NCBI RefSeq assembly: GCF_022340925.1
Contig: NZ_JAJDNA010000069.1
Coordinates: 1-45,502, forward strand
Direction of reading: 5' to 3'
Origin: Thiocapsa sp.
Lineage (GTDB): Bacteria; Pseudomonadota; Gammaproteobacteria; Chromatiales; Chromatiaceae
Length of the DNA: 45,502 nucleotides
The notes beneath the pieces were generated by a model. It worked only from the letters and a program-made list of their open reading frames with translations, was not told where the DNA came from and searched no databases. How positions within the stretch are numbered: the stretch's first letter is position 1; each line of letters begins with the position of its first letter. Below, in pieces: positions 33,194-40,573 of this stretch. A program made the position numbers and the translations under genes.

Positions 33194-35392
33194 TCAGTCG
33201 ATCCACCCGAGCAGATCGCGAGCGATGGACCAACGCGGCGGGCGTGCGCTACCCAGCTCCCCCAGCATCCAGTAACGATAGAGCTGATCGACCGTGCCAT
33301 AGCCTTGGGCGTTGATCAGCCAGGTGTTGATGAAATTCAACAGATGCGGATCGCCCTCGTGCGGCACGGCATAACCAAACGGGATCATCCGGATTGGCTT
33401 CGGCACGGTCACGTTGAACCGCGGATACCGGATGGTCCAAGCCGCGGCCTCCTCGGCTGCCATCAGGATGGCATCGACCGACGTCGGGTCCTCGCTCAGC
33501 AGCTCGTCGAGTGCAGGGCTTTCGGCGAGCACCAGCGCCTGTGCGTCGGGAAGCATGCGTCGAATCAGGCGAGGCGTGGCTGCGTTGTTCGTGGTCGCGA
33601 TCCGGATCGCACCGGCGGACTTGATCGCGTCCCAGGTCTCGAAGTCGCGTCTGCGGTGATCCTCGACGATCACGCTGAGTGGACTCTCGATCACAGGCAC
33701 CGTCATCGCAAAGCTCAGGGTCATGTCCGGGACGATCGGCATCAAGGACATGAAGACATCGCATTCGCCTCGAGCGAGTGACGCCTCGGCACCCGAGACC
33801 GAGTCCACCGGGATGAATGCGATCCGCGCATCCAGCGCGTGCGCGAGCCGGTGGGTCATCTCGATGTCGAATCCCACCAGCTCACGGTCACGGTTGAAGA
33901 AGGCGGACGGGTAATCGCTGCGCCGATAACAGCTGCGTAGGAGACCGGTCTCCTGGATGCGGGCCAGCGTGCCAGGCGCCGACACGGTGTCCGGGTCAGG
34001 CGCTGGCGGTTGGTCACGATACACGATATGTGGTTGCGGCTCGCTCTGGAAGAAGAGTCCCGCGAGCAACTCATCCTTGGTGAAGGGGGCGACGAAGACA
34101 TAGGTATAGAAAGCCCGGATTCCGATCAGGGCGGCGAGCACCAGCACGACCGAGACGAGCGCGAACCGCAGCAGGCGCCGGATGCGGACCTGTAGAGCGC
34201 CTTCCAGCGCATAGGCGCCGATCAGGGCGATGGCGATGATGTGCATGCCGGCCAGCAGGGTCCCGAAGCGGGCTCCGATGACGTCGACGGTGATGAAGAC
34301 CTGGAACAGATCGGCCGGGAGGCGCAAAAGGTCGAAGAGAAAGGGGAGCGCAAGGACGGTGCTGCCGAAGAGGCTCGCCAGGCCGGCCCCGGCGATGAGC
34401 GGATAATCACTGACGGACACAGACGCGCCGACGAACCAGCCACCAAAAAGGACGAACATGAGCGACAGGACCAGCCCCAGGTTGGGGAAAGGAAAGGCCG
34501 CCGGGATCAGGATATCGATGGCCGATTCTTCCTGCGGGCTGGTTCGTTCATCGGTCTCCTCGATCAGGCGCTTGGCATCGGCCGCCAGCACCGGGAGAAC
34601 GATGAGGACATTCGCGGTCGCGAAGGCCGTGATCAGGGGACCGCGGAAGGCGCGGATGACGCTGCCGTAGCGCAGCGGTGTCAGGGCGGCGATCAGGCCC
34701 GGAATGATCCAGAGGCTCAGGATCAGGGCCATGGCGACATAGATGACGAGATAGACCTGGAGGCGGGCGAGGTCGGCCACGTCGATGGTTCCGGCCGCCG
34801 CGGCGGTGATCGCAAAGACACCATAGGGCGCGAGTCGGCCGATGAAACCGGTCATGGTCATCAGGGTGTCGCCGACGGTGGTGAGCAGGTCGACGAAGCG
34901 GGTCTTGCTCTTGACTCCGATCAGCGCCACGCCGAACAGGATGCTGAAGACGACGATCGCCGGCACGATCGCATTGGAGAGAGCGGCGAAGATATTGGAG
35001 GGGATGTAAAGGCTCAGGAAATCGACCGCGGTGGGCTCCTGGATCTGACTGACGCTGAAGAAGGAGGCGGACGGCCAGCTCGGGAAGGCCAAAGGGGTCG
35101 CCAGCACCACCCCCAGACCGACGATCCAAAGCAGGATCAGCACGCTGCCCGCCTTGAGCCCCAGCTGCTTGGCCTCGGCGAAGGTCAGTCGGCCGAGCGA
35201 GGTGATGAGCGCCACGACGACGTAGGGGATGACCGTGACCTGAAGCAGGGCAATGAAGATGTCGCCCCCGATCTGCAGGAAGGCGACGCGCTCTCCGAAG
35301 AATACCCCCGTCAGGATCCCGAGCCCGAGCCCGATGAAGACCTGCGTGGCGATACCGAGCCGGCGGCGCTGCTGTTCGGTTTTCGAGCTCAT
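33194..35392 (-). CDS. SLC1-like symporter fused to a periplasmic substrate-binding domain
   Basis: The start at ATG 35392 is set by AAAGGAG upstream and gives 732 residues. Residues 1 to about 420 follow the dicarboxylate/amino acid:cation symporter fold (ATQVFIGLGLGILTGVFFGE, then GGDIFIALLQVTVIPYVVVA). A further membrane helix at about 425-447 leads to a periplasmic domain from about 475 to the end. That domain is an SBP_bac_3 amino-acid binding module (LLRSCYRRSDYPSAFFNRDR, VGFDIEMTHRLAHALDARIA, IRIATTNNAATPRL). The usual NMDGT and serine-rich hairpin motifs of the transporter part are replaced (PFPNLGL, AFATANVL). It may be a divergent transporter or a sensor. Confidence 0.88.
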   Translation of the reverse strand: MSSKTEQQRRRLGIATQVFIGLGLGILTGVFFGERVAFLQIGGDIFIALLQVTVIPYVVVALITSLGRLTFAEAKQLGLKAGSVLILLWIVGLGVVLATPLAFPSWPSASFFSVSQIQEPTAVDFLSLYIPSNIFAALSNAIVPAIVVFSILFGVALIGVKSKTRFVDLLTTVGDTLMTMTGFIGRLAPYGVFAITAAAAGTIDVADLARLQVYLVIYVAMALILSLWIIPGLIAALTPLRYGSVIRAFRGPLITAFATANVLIVLPVLAADAKRLIEETDERTSPQEESAIDILIPAAFPFPNLGLVLSLMFVLFGGWFVGASVSVSDYPLIAGAGLASLFGSTVLALPFLFDLLRLPADLFQVFITVDVIGARFGTLLAGMHIIAIALIGAYALEGALQVRIRRLLRFALVSVVLVLAALIGIRAFYTYVFVAPFTKDELLAGLFFQSEPQPHIVYRDQPPAPDPDTVSAPGTLARIQETGLLRSCYRRSDYPSAFFNRDRELVGFDIEMTHRLAHALDARIAFIPVDSVSGAEASLARGECDVFMSLMPIVPDMTLSFAMTVPVIESPLSVIVEDHRRRDFETWDAIKSAGAIRIATTNNAATPRLIRRMLPDAQALVLAESPALDELLSEDPTSVDAILMAAEEAAAWTIRYPRFNVTVPKPIRMIPFGYAVPHEGDPHLLNFINTWLINAQGYGTVDQLYRYWMLGELGSARPPRWSIARDLLGWID

Positions 35393-36008
35393 ACCCGTGA
35401 CTCCTTTTGCGGGACATGCCGCCGCGACGGACCGACGGTCCTCTCGCATCAGCATGCGAGCCCGACAAGTGCGATACGCAGTCCCTCTTCGCGGTTCAGG
35501 GCAACCGGCGGCTCGATTCCGCTCTCGCCGACGGCTCAGTTTTTCTCGTTCAAAGCGCACTTCGCGGGCGGACCCGGCGTCGAGACCGATGGCGTCGCCG
35601 ACGGAACGACCAAGTCGCGCGCCGCCATCGCGGATGCCTCTCCGCTTCGTTTCAAACGCGATGCCGGCAGTCTATCAGACAGGATCTCCTGTTTCAGACG
35701 GGACCTCATGTTCGACCAGCGACGCTCTCGGGTCATCGCATGAGGGTACCTGCGTTGAACCGACTCTGCGGGATGGGCTCGCGGGAGCATCATCCGTCAC
35801 CGACGCCAAAAAAGTGAGCTGTTGGGAACGAAAACTGAGCCGTCAGCGACAATCCGCGGTCATGCACTCCTCAGCGCTCGTGCTGGGCGCGCATCATTGC
35901 CGACGCGAGACGAGGGAGTCGGCAGCCGCTCGTCAAAGCCGGCGGCCCTCGATCCATGATGTCGATCGGCACACTGCATCGGACCCCGAAGGCCTCAAGA
36001 TGACGTGA
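35393..36008. other. Gene-free stretch
   Basis: No gene is supported on either strand. The part next to 35392 is the leader of the symporter gene (ribosome site AAAGGAG). Around 35808-35855 an A-rich run, AAAAAAGTGAGC, and AAAACTGAGCCGTCAGCG resemble the ends of some insertion sequences. No transposase or matching inverted end was found, so this stays a hint. The stretch marks the boundary between intact genes and the collapsed zone. Confidence 0.4.
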
Positions 36009-36098
36009 ATACTCGACCTGTCAGTCGTGACGCTGGCGATCGGCCTCGCCGGCTGCGAGCAAGGCGAGTTAGCGGAGCCGCACGATCTCCCGCGCGCG
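36009..36098 (+). pseudogene. N-terminal scrap of an efflux-pump adaptor lipoprotein
   Basis: The frame reads LSVVTLAIGLAGCEQGELAE, a short hydrophobic run and a lipobox LAGC followed by an acidic Pro-rich stretch. This is how RND membrane-fusion adaptors usually begin. The family-like sequence stops within 30 codons, where the DNA runs straight into RND pump sequence in a different frame. It is read as the first piece of an adaptor-pump operon after an internal deletion. Confidence 0.4.
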
Positions 36099-36513
36099 CT
36101 TCGCGACGGTGATCTCGCTGGTCATCTTGGTGACCTACGCCTTTCTCGGCGACTGGCGCGCGACCCTGGTGCTCTGCGCGGTGTTCGTGCCGACCGCCTT
36201 CCTGCCCGGGATCACCGGCCAGCTCTATCTGCAATTCGCGGTGACCATCTCGGTCGCGGTGACCCTGTCCTCGCTGATCGCGCTCACCCTGAGTCCCGCA
36301 CTCTGCGGCCTGCTGCTGCGTCCCTCGCACAAGCCGAGAGGCCCGCTGCGCTGGTTCTTCAACGTCCTGGACTGGAGCCGCGACGGTTATGCGCGCAGCG
36401 TCGCCTCGCTCGGGCGGCGCGCCTTCATCGCCGTGCTCATCATCGCTGCCTCCATGGCCGGCACTGTCTGGCTCTTCGCGAAGGTACCGACCGGCTTTAT
36501 GATCACGATCTGA
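36099..36513 (+). pseudogene. Internally deleted fragment of an RND efflux pump
   Basis: About 135 residues are readable. VTYAFLGDWRATL matches the second-third helix region of AcrB-type pumps and is followed without gap by VLCAVFVPTAFLPGITG, which belongs to the fourth and fifth helices. About 75 residues that normally separate them are missing, including the helix 4 acidic pair. The fragment goes on through TLSPALCGLLLRP to the sixth-seventh helix region and stops at KVPTGFMITI, where a periplasmic domain should begin. The normal length is over 1000 residues. It cannot be functional. Confidence 0.8.
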
Positions 36514-36532
36514 TACGGGAGGAGCTTCCATC

Positions 36533-37374
36533 ATGAGTCGCCAAACCCCTGCCGCGCCTGTCCATGGCGTCACCGAGTATCTGCTGCCGCCACTGCCGAA
36601 CACCCTCTACACGCGTCACCACCTGCTGGATCTGCGGCGGCGCGACGCTCAACCCGATGTTCTGGCCGGCCCGTCGCGAGGACACGCTGCTCACCACCGC
36701 CATCTACAGGTTCCACCCGAGCTTCGCCGACGCCAATATCCAGGTCCGGTGGGGCGATCCGGACCGGAACTTCGGTCGGGCGACGCTGGAGGGCGGCGAC
36801 GTCATGCCGGTGGGCAACGGCGTGGTGCTGATCGGCATGAGCGAGCGGACCTCGCACCACGCCATTTCTCAGGCAGCCCGGGCGCGGTTTGCGAACGGGG
36901 CCGCCCAGCGCGTCATCGTCACCGCCATGCCCAAGCTGCGCTCGGCCATGCACCTGGATACGGTCTTCACCTTCGCCGACCGCGACCTCGTGACCCTGTA
37001 CCGGCCGATCATGGACCAGATGCACGCGATCTCGCTGCGACCTAGCGACAAGGCGGATGGGGTCGATGCCACGCTGGAGAAGCGGCCCTTCACCGACGTC
37101 GTCGCCGAGGCCCTGAACCTCAAGGCGCTGCGCGTGATCGAGACCGGCGACGACCATTACGCCTCCGAGCGGGCGCAGTGGGACAGCGGCAACAACCTGG
37201 TCGCGGTCTCGCCGGGTGTTGTCGTCGCCTGCGACCGCAACACCTGGACCAACACCGAGCTGCGCAAGGCCGGGGTCGAGGTCATCACCATCGTCGGCTC
37301 CGAGCTCGGCCGCGGTCGCGGGGGGCGGGCACTGCATGACCTGCCCGCTGATCCGGGATGCGGTGGACTTCTGA
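36533..37374 (+). pseudogene. arcA: Arginine deiminase, deleted and frameshifted
   Basis: A good ribosome site (GGGAGGAG) and ATG 36533 are kept. After about 13 residues the frame jumps to [15 protein letters not shown], leaving out roughly 130 N-terminal residues. At about 36624 two bases are missing, so TRDTTCWI has become out of frame. From there family sequence runs on ([28 protein letters not shown], then ELGRGRGG). At about 37320 one extra G in a G-run shifts the frame before the catalytic HCMTCP segment, which is still encoded and ends at TGA 37374. The enzyme converts arginine to citrulline; this copy is dead. Confidence 0.85.
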
Positions 37375-37450
37375 TCCCCGGCAGGGCGGGCGCGCCTGCG
37401 AAGCCCGGCCTGTCGTAGACCTTGCCCCCGACACGCCCCGGAGAGTACGA

Positions 37451-38614
37451 GTGAGCCCGATTCCGAACGCTCCGATCCGGAGTTGCTTTCCAACATTGCT
37501 CCTAGGCGCCGCGCTGGTGCTGGGGGGAGCGGCGCTCGACGCCGAGCCGACCGCGGTCGCGGCCCCAGCCGGGGCGGACCCGGTCGTCGACCACCTGACC
37601 CAGGGTCAGGCCTACCTGGAGCGCGGTGAATACGCCCGCGCCGTGCAGGAGTTTGAGCAGGTCCTGCGCTTCGACACCCTGCCCCCGGACCTGCGCCAGC
37701 AGGCCGAGATCTATGCCAAGGCGGCGAAGGGCTATCGGGAGGGCAAGCGGCTGAGCGCCTTCGGCTTCGCGGAGACCGGCGGTGGCTACTACCGGGAGAA
37801 CGTCACCCGCACCACCAATGCACTGGGCGGCGACCCCGCCCGGGATTGGCTCTGGGAGGCCCGTGTCGGTGGTGGATTGGCCTACATTGTCAGCGATGCG
37901 ATCGCAGTCGACGGCAACCTGGACTATCAGTTCCGCTACCACGACGACACCGATCGGCGCGATGACGAGGATCTGCGCTGGACCGCCGCCCTGATCCAGT
38001 CGCTCGACAAGGGCAGCCAGTCGATCGGCGTCCGCGGCCGGGCGAGCTACCGGGGTGGCGACGGCTATCGCCAGGATTATGGCCTTTTCGCCAACCGCTC
38101 CTTCGTCCTCGACCCGAACAACGAGATCCTGCTCCAGGGGGAGGTGCGCACCCGCGAGTATCCCAGGGGCGGCGAGCGCGACCGCAGCCGCGATATCGCC
38201 CAGGTCTGGGTGGGCTGGACCCGGTCCATGCTCGAGGGCAAGGCCGCCCTGACCCTGACCCTCAACGGAGGCCGCGAGTGGGCGAAGTTCGACCGCCGCG
38301 GGGGAGACCAGGACATCTACGGGGTCCAGATCGACTGGGCCATGGATTTCAGCGATCGCCTCGGCATGTTCCTGCTCGGCCTATGGGAGCACAACGGCAC
38401 TCACGAGGACGTGCCCTACGCGGACGCCTTCGGCGATCCAGGCCTGCTGCGGCCCGATCTCGACATCTACGAGCTCGGCGGCGGGCTGACCTATACCTTC
38501 GCCCCCGGCTGGTCGCTGCGGCCCGAGGTGCTCTACATCCGCGACGAGGGCGACGACGCCTTCAGCGACTACAGCTCCACCGAGATCTGGATGATGGTCC
38601 GCAAGTCCTTTTGA
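37451..38614 (+). CDS. TPR plus outer-membrane beta-barrel protein
   Basis: The 387-residue protein starts at GTG 37451 with a signal peptide (hydrophobic LLLGAALVLGGAALDAEP). One TPR-like helix pair follows at about residues 50-95 (HLTQGQAYLERGEYARAVQE). The rest, from about 100, is a beta barrel of alternating aromatic strands (GGGLAYIVSDAIAVDGNLDY, ASYRGGDGYRQDYGLFANRS) ending in a C-terminal Phe (MMVRKSF), as required for outer-membrane insertion. The arrangement recalls Slam-type or other TPR-barrel proteins but is shorter. It is uninterrupted, unlike its neighbours on both sides. Function unknown. Confidence 0.78.
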   Translation: MSPIPNAPIRSCFPTLLLGAALVLGGAALDAEPTAVAAPAGADPVVDHLTQGQAYLERGEYARAVQEFEQVLRFDTLPPDLRQQAEIYAKAAKGYREGKRLSAFGFAETGGGYYRENVTRTTNALGGDPARDWLWEARVGGGLAYIVSDAIAVDGNLDYQFRYHDDTDRRDDEDLRWTAALIQSLDKGSQSIGVRGRASYRGGDGYRQDYGLFANRSFVLDPNNEILLQGEVRTREYPRGGERDRSRDIAQVWVGWTRSMLEGKAALTLTLNGGREWAKFDRRGGDQDIYGVQIDWAMDFSDRLGMFLLGLWEHNGTHEDVPYADAFGDPGLLRPDLDIYELGGGLTYTFAPGWSLRPEVLYIRDEGDDAFSDYSSTEIWMMVRKSF

Positions 38615-38631
38615 GTCCCCTGGGAGCGGTC

Positions 38632-39019
38632 ATGGCCGACGAGAGCTTGAGCGATCTACCCCGACCCCAGGTACGCAAGGGCAGCTTCCGGTTCCCGGCA
38701 CGGTGACGACGCTGGCGATCGTCACCGTGCTGGTCTGGGTGGCGGCATTCTTCATCCCACCGGGGCAGTACGCCACCGATTCGGACGGGTCCCCGATTCC
38801 GGGCAGCTACGAGCGGATCGACTCCCCCCTCACCGTCGGCGAGCGGGTCGAGCAGCTGATCCTCGCACCCGTCAACGGCGTTTACGGATTGCTGAGCCCG
38901 GTGGCGGGGTTCGTCGACACCAGACCATCGCCACCCTGCTGTATGCGATGGAGCGGCTCTCCACTGGTGCCTCGGCCTCGGCCTTCGCGGTGGCGGCGAT
39001 GGTCATCAACATCGCGCTC
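38632..39019 (+). pseudogene. Collapsed YfcC-type (arginine/basic amino acid) permease
   Basis: ATG 38632 has a GGGAG site. The first 22 codons read KGSFRFP, and then one base is missing at about 38697 and the frame shifts. The sequence resumes with TVTTLAIVTVLVWVAAFFIP and runs to GVYGLLSPVAGFVDT near 38920, all typical of the YfcC N-terminus. It then changes frame again to TLLYAMERLSTGASASAFAV and MVINIAL, which look like a late helix of the same family. About 350 residues between the two parts are gone. YfcC-type proteins are putative arginine/ornithine exchangers, which fits the neighbouring arcA relic. Confidence 0.65.
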
Positions 39020-39225
39020 TTCCTGGTCGCGGGCGTGCATGGCGATGAGATCAGCCCAGTGGAGGCCATTCGCCAATCCTTCGAGGGGCTGGATCCGGCG
39101 AACATGTCAGGCTCGGTGATCGCGGTATTCGATGTCGCGCGGCCGGCGAAGGAATTCACGCTGCGCAAATGGCCGATCGCGGCCCAGGGCGACAGCCTCA
39201 TCGACATGAACCGGATGTGGCCCGG
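39020..39225 (+). pseudogene. Fragment of an M14-type succinylglutamate desuccinylase/aspartoacylase
   Basis: Fused in frame to the permease relic is FLVAGVHGDEISPVEAIRQS, whose HGDE provides two zinc ligands, followed by LDPANMSGSVIAVF and DMNRMWPG. These are landmarks of the AstE/AspA branch of M14 metallopeptidases. Both the beginning and the C-terminal half are absent. A normal protein has about 330 residues. It is read as the middle of a once separate gene brought next to the permease by deletion. A role in N-acylated amino-acid processing is inferred. Confidence 0.7.
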
Positions 39226-39487
39226 GAAGCAGTTCGGCAACCGCCCGGACGCCGGAGCTCGGCGTGGCGTCGAGCCTGACATGCGGGTGTCGAGGATACC
39301 GACAACCTGTTCGCCCGACCGGGTGTCGCCGGGCCTATGCTGTCAATCGCGAATCTCCCTGTCTGTGAGCCTTTGGTGCATGAGGACGATGGGATGCGTA
39401 CGGCACTTCACGGATCGATATGGCTTGGGTGACCTCGGCGTTCCGGATCCCTGTGTGCTGAGCACCACCTTGGAGCAGATGCTCACT

Positions 39488-39703
39488 GGCACAACCTTCT
39501 GCGTGCGCCCAGACGGGCCAATGTGCGTCGCCTGTCATTGGGCGGAACGCGCTGACGCCGGCGTCAGGCTAGACGACGTAAAGGACAAGCAGGACCTGAT
39601 CGGCCGCGGCGACGTTGAAAGGTTCGTATCCGAGCAGAGCGCGAAAGCACCGAATCTCAAGCGGCCATTTGCTGATTGGCGGTCTCGGGGCCACCCAGAT
39701 TGA
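39488..39703 (+). pseudogene. Possible cytochrome c domain remnant
   Basis: The frame contains CVACHWAERADAGVRLDDVK, a C-x-x-C-H heme c site at 39524-39538 followed by a Gly-x-Arg-Leu-Asp pattern seen in some c-type cytochrome domains. About 50 residues follow before the stop at 39703 (ending SRGHPD). No signal peptide or start codon with ribosome site is found. One CxxCH could occur by chance, so confidence is low. The rest of 39226-39867 shows no gene. Confidence 0.3.
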
Positions 39704-39867
39704 CGGCGAGTCGAAGTATCTGGCGCGAGAGCCGCCCCACCTTTGGGAGCTGGTGATCTGAGGGCAACTTGAGAAGTTCACGGCCTCCGAGGCGAGTCAG
39801 CTCGGTCTTGTATACTGAGTCTGGTCGCATCGCCTCGATCTTCTCCTCCATCCATGAGCCGATAACA

Positions 39868-40245
39868 ATGAGCAACTTCTGGGACATCCTGTATCTGATC
39901 GCGTCGAGCTTCTTGTTCGTCGCTTACCTGATCATCCTCTTCCATATCGTCGTGGACCTGTTTCGCGACCCCGAGCTGACCGGAGGCTACAAGGCCTTGT
40001 GGCTGATCGGCCTCCTCCTCGTGCCGTTCTTGACGGCGCTAGTCTATGTGCTGGCTCGCGGCAAGGGCATGGCGGAGCGGCAACGCTCCGCGCTGGAACG
40101 GTCCAAGTCGGACACCGAGGCCTACATCCGACAGGTGGCGGGCAAATCCCCCGCCGAACAGATCGCGGACGCCAAGGCGTTGCTCGACGCGGGTACCATC
40201 AGCCAGGGCGAGTTCGACCGACTCAAGCAGAAGGCGCTCGCCTAG
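39868..40245 (+). CDS. PLDc_N-SHOCT small membrane protein
   Basis: The 125-residue protein has two membrane helices (about residues 8-30 and 43-63) in a PLDc_N-like arrangement with the motif HIVVDLFRDPELTGGYKALW between them. A short linker leads to a C-terminal SHOCT motif, AEQIADAKALLDAGTISQGE followed by FDRLKQKALA. SHOCT is a short oligomerisation or regulatory tail found in many envelope proteins. ATG 39868 is preferred to an upstream in-frame start at 39769, because the upstream part has no family sequence. Function is unknown. Confidence 0.82.
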   Translation: MSNFWDILYLIASSFLFVAYLIILFHIVVDLFRDPELTGGYKALWLIGLLLVPFLTALVYVLARGKGMAERQRSALERSKSDTEAYIRQVAGKSPAEQIADAKALLDAGTISQGEFDRLKQKALA

Positions 40246-40573
40246 GAGCCCGTCGGACTTGGGATGAATCGGCTGCGGAAGCGGGAGCGCACCCCCCTTC
40301 AGTCCGATATGCCCGAAGACAAGGGATCAAGGGCCAGCCTGTCGCGCGATCGGCTCGCTGCGCGAGATCGCACGCGATCCATACGGGGATGCTGATCAAA
40401 TGCCCACCCTGGCATATGTTCAGCTCTTGAATCGAAACCGCAGTTCCCGATTCGTTCCATTTTCAGTCAGTTAGGTGAATGAAAAAGCCGGGCCATCCAT
40501 GGCCCGGACGGGAAGCGCAATCAGTCGGCGCCCCCCGAGCTCCGCTTCGTGAATAGACCGAGAGGCAAGGCGC
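40246..40573. other. Gap before the P-type ATPase
   Basis: No gene is supported. The stretch contains an A/T-richer patch at about 40395-40485 that may include the promoter of the ATPase gene, and a terminator oriented to the minus strand at 40482-40507. The ATPase ribosome site AAGG lies just before ATG 40574. Confidence 0.4.
40482..40507 (-). terminator. Rho-independent terminator facing the minus strand, without a gene
   Basis: CCGGGCCAT (40488-40496) pairs perfectly with ATGGCCCGG (40499-40507) across 2 bases. On the minus strand the stem is followed by C and TTTTT (40486-40482). No minus-strand gene lies upstream of it; that side is occupied by the plus-strand ATPase gene. It may end antisense transcripts or be left from a lost gene. 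Confidence 0.75.

Noticed and set aside
34241..35743. Plus-strand frame of 500 codons, Asp/Glu/Arg-rich
   Set aside because: It is antisense to the symporter fusion, with composition expected of the reverse of membrane helices.
35808..35855. Possible insertion-sequence end (AAAACTGAGCCGTCAGCG region)
   Set aside because: There is no transposase, no second inverted end and no target duplication nearby. It is kept only as a note in the gap description.
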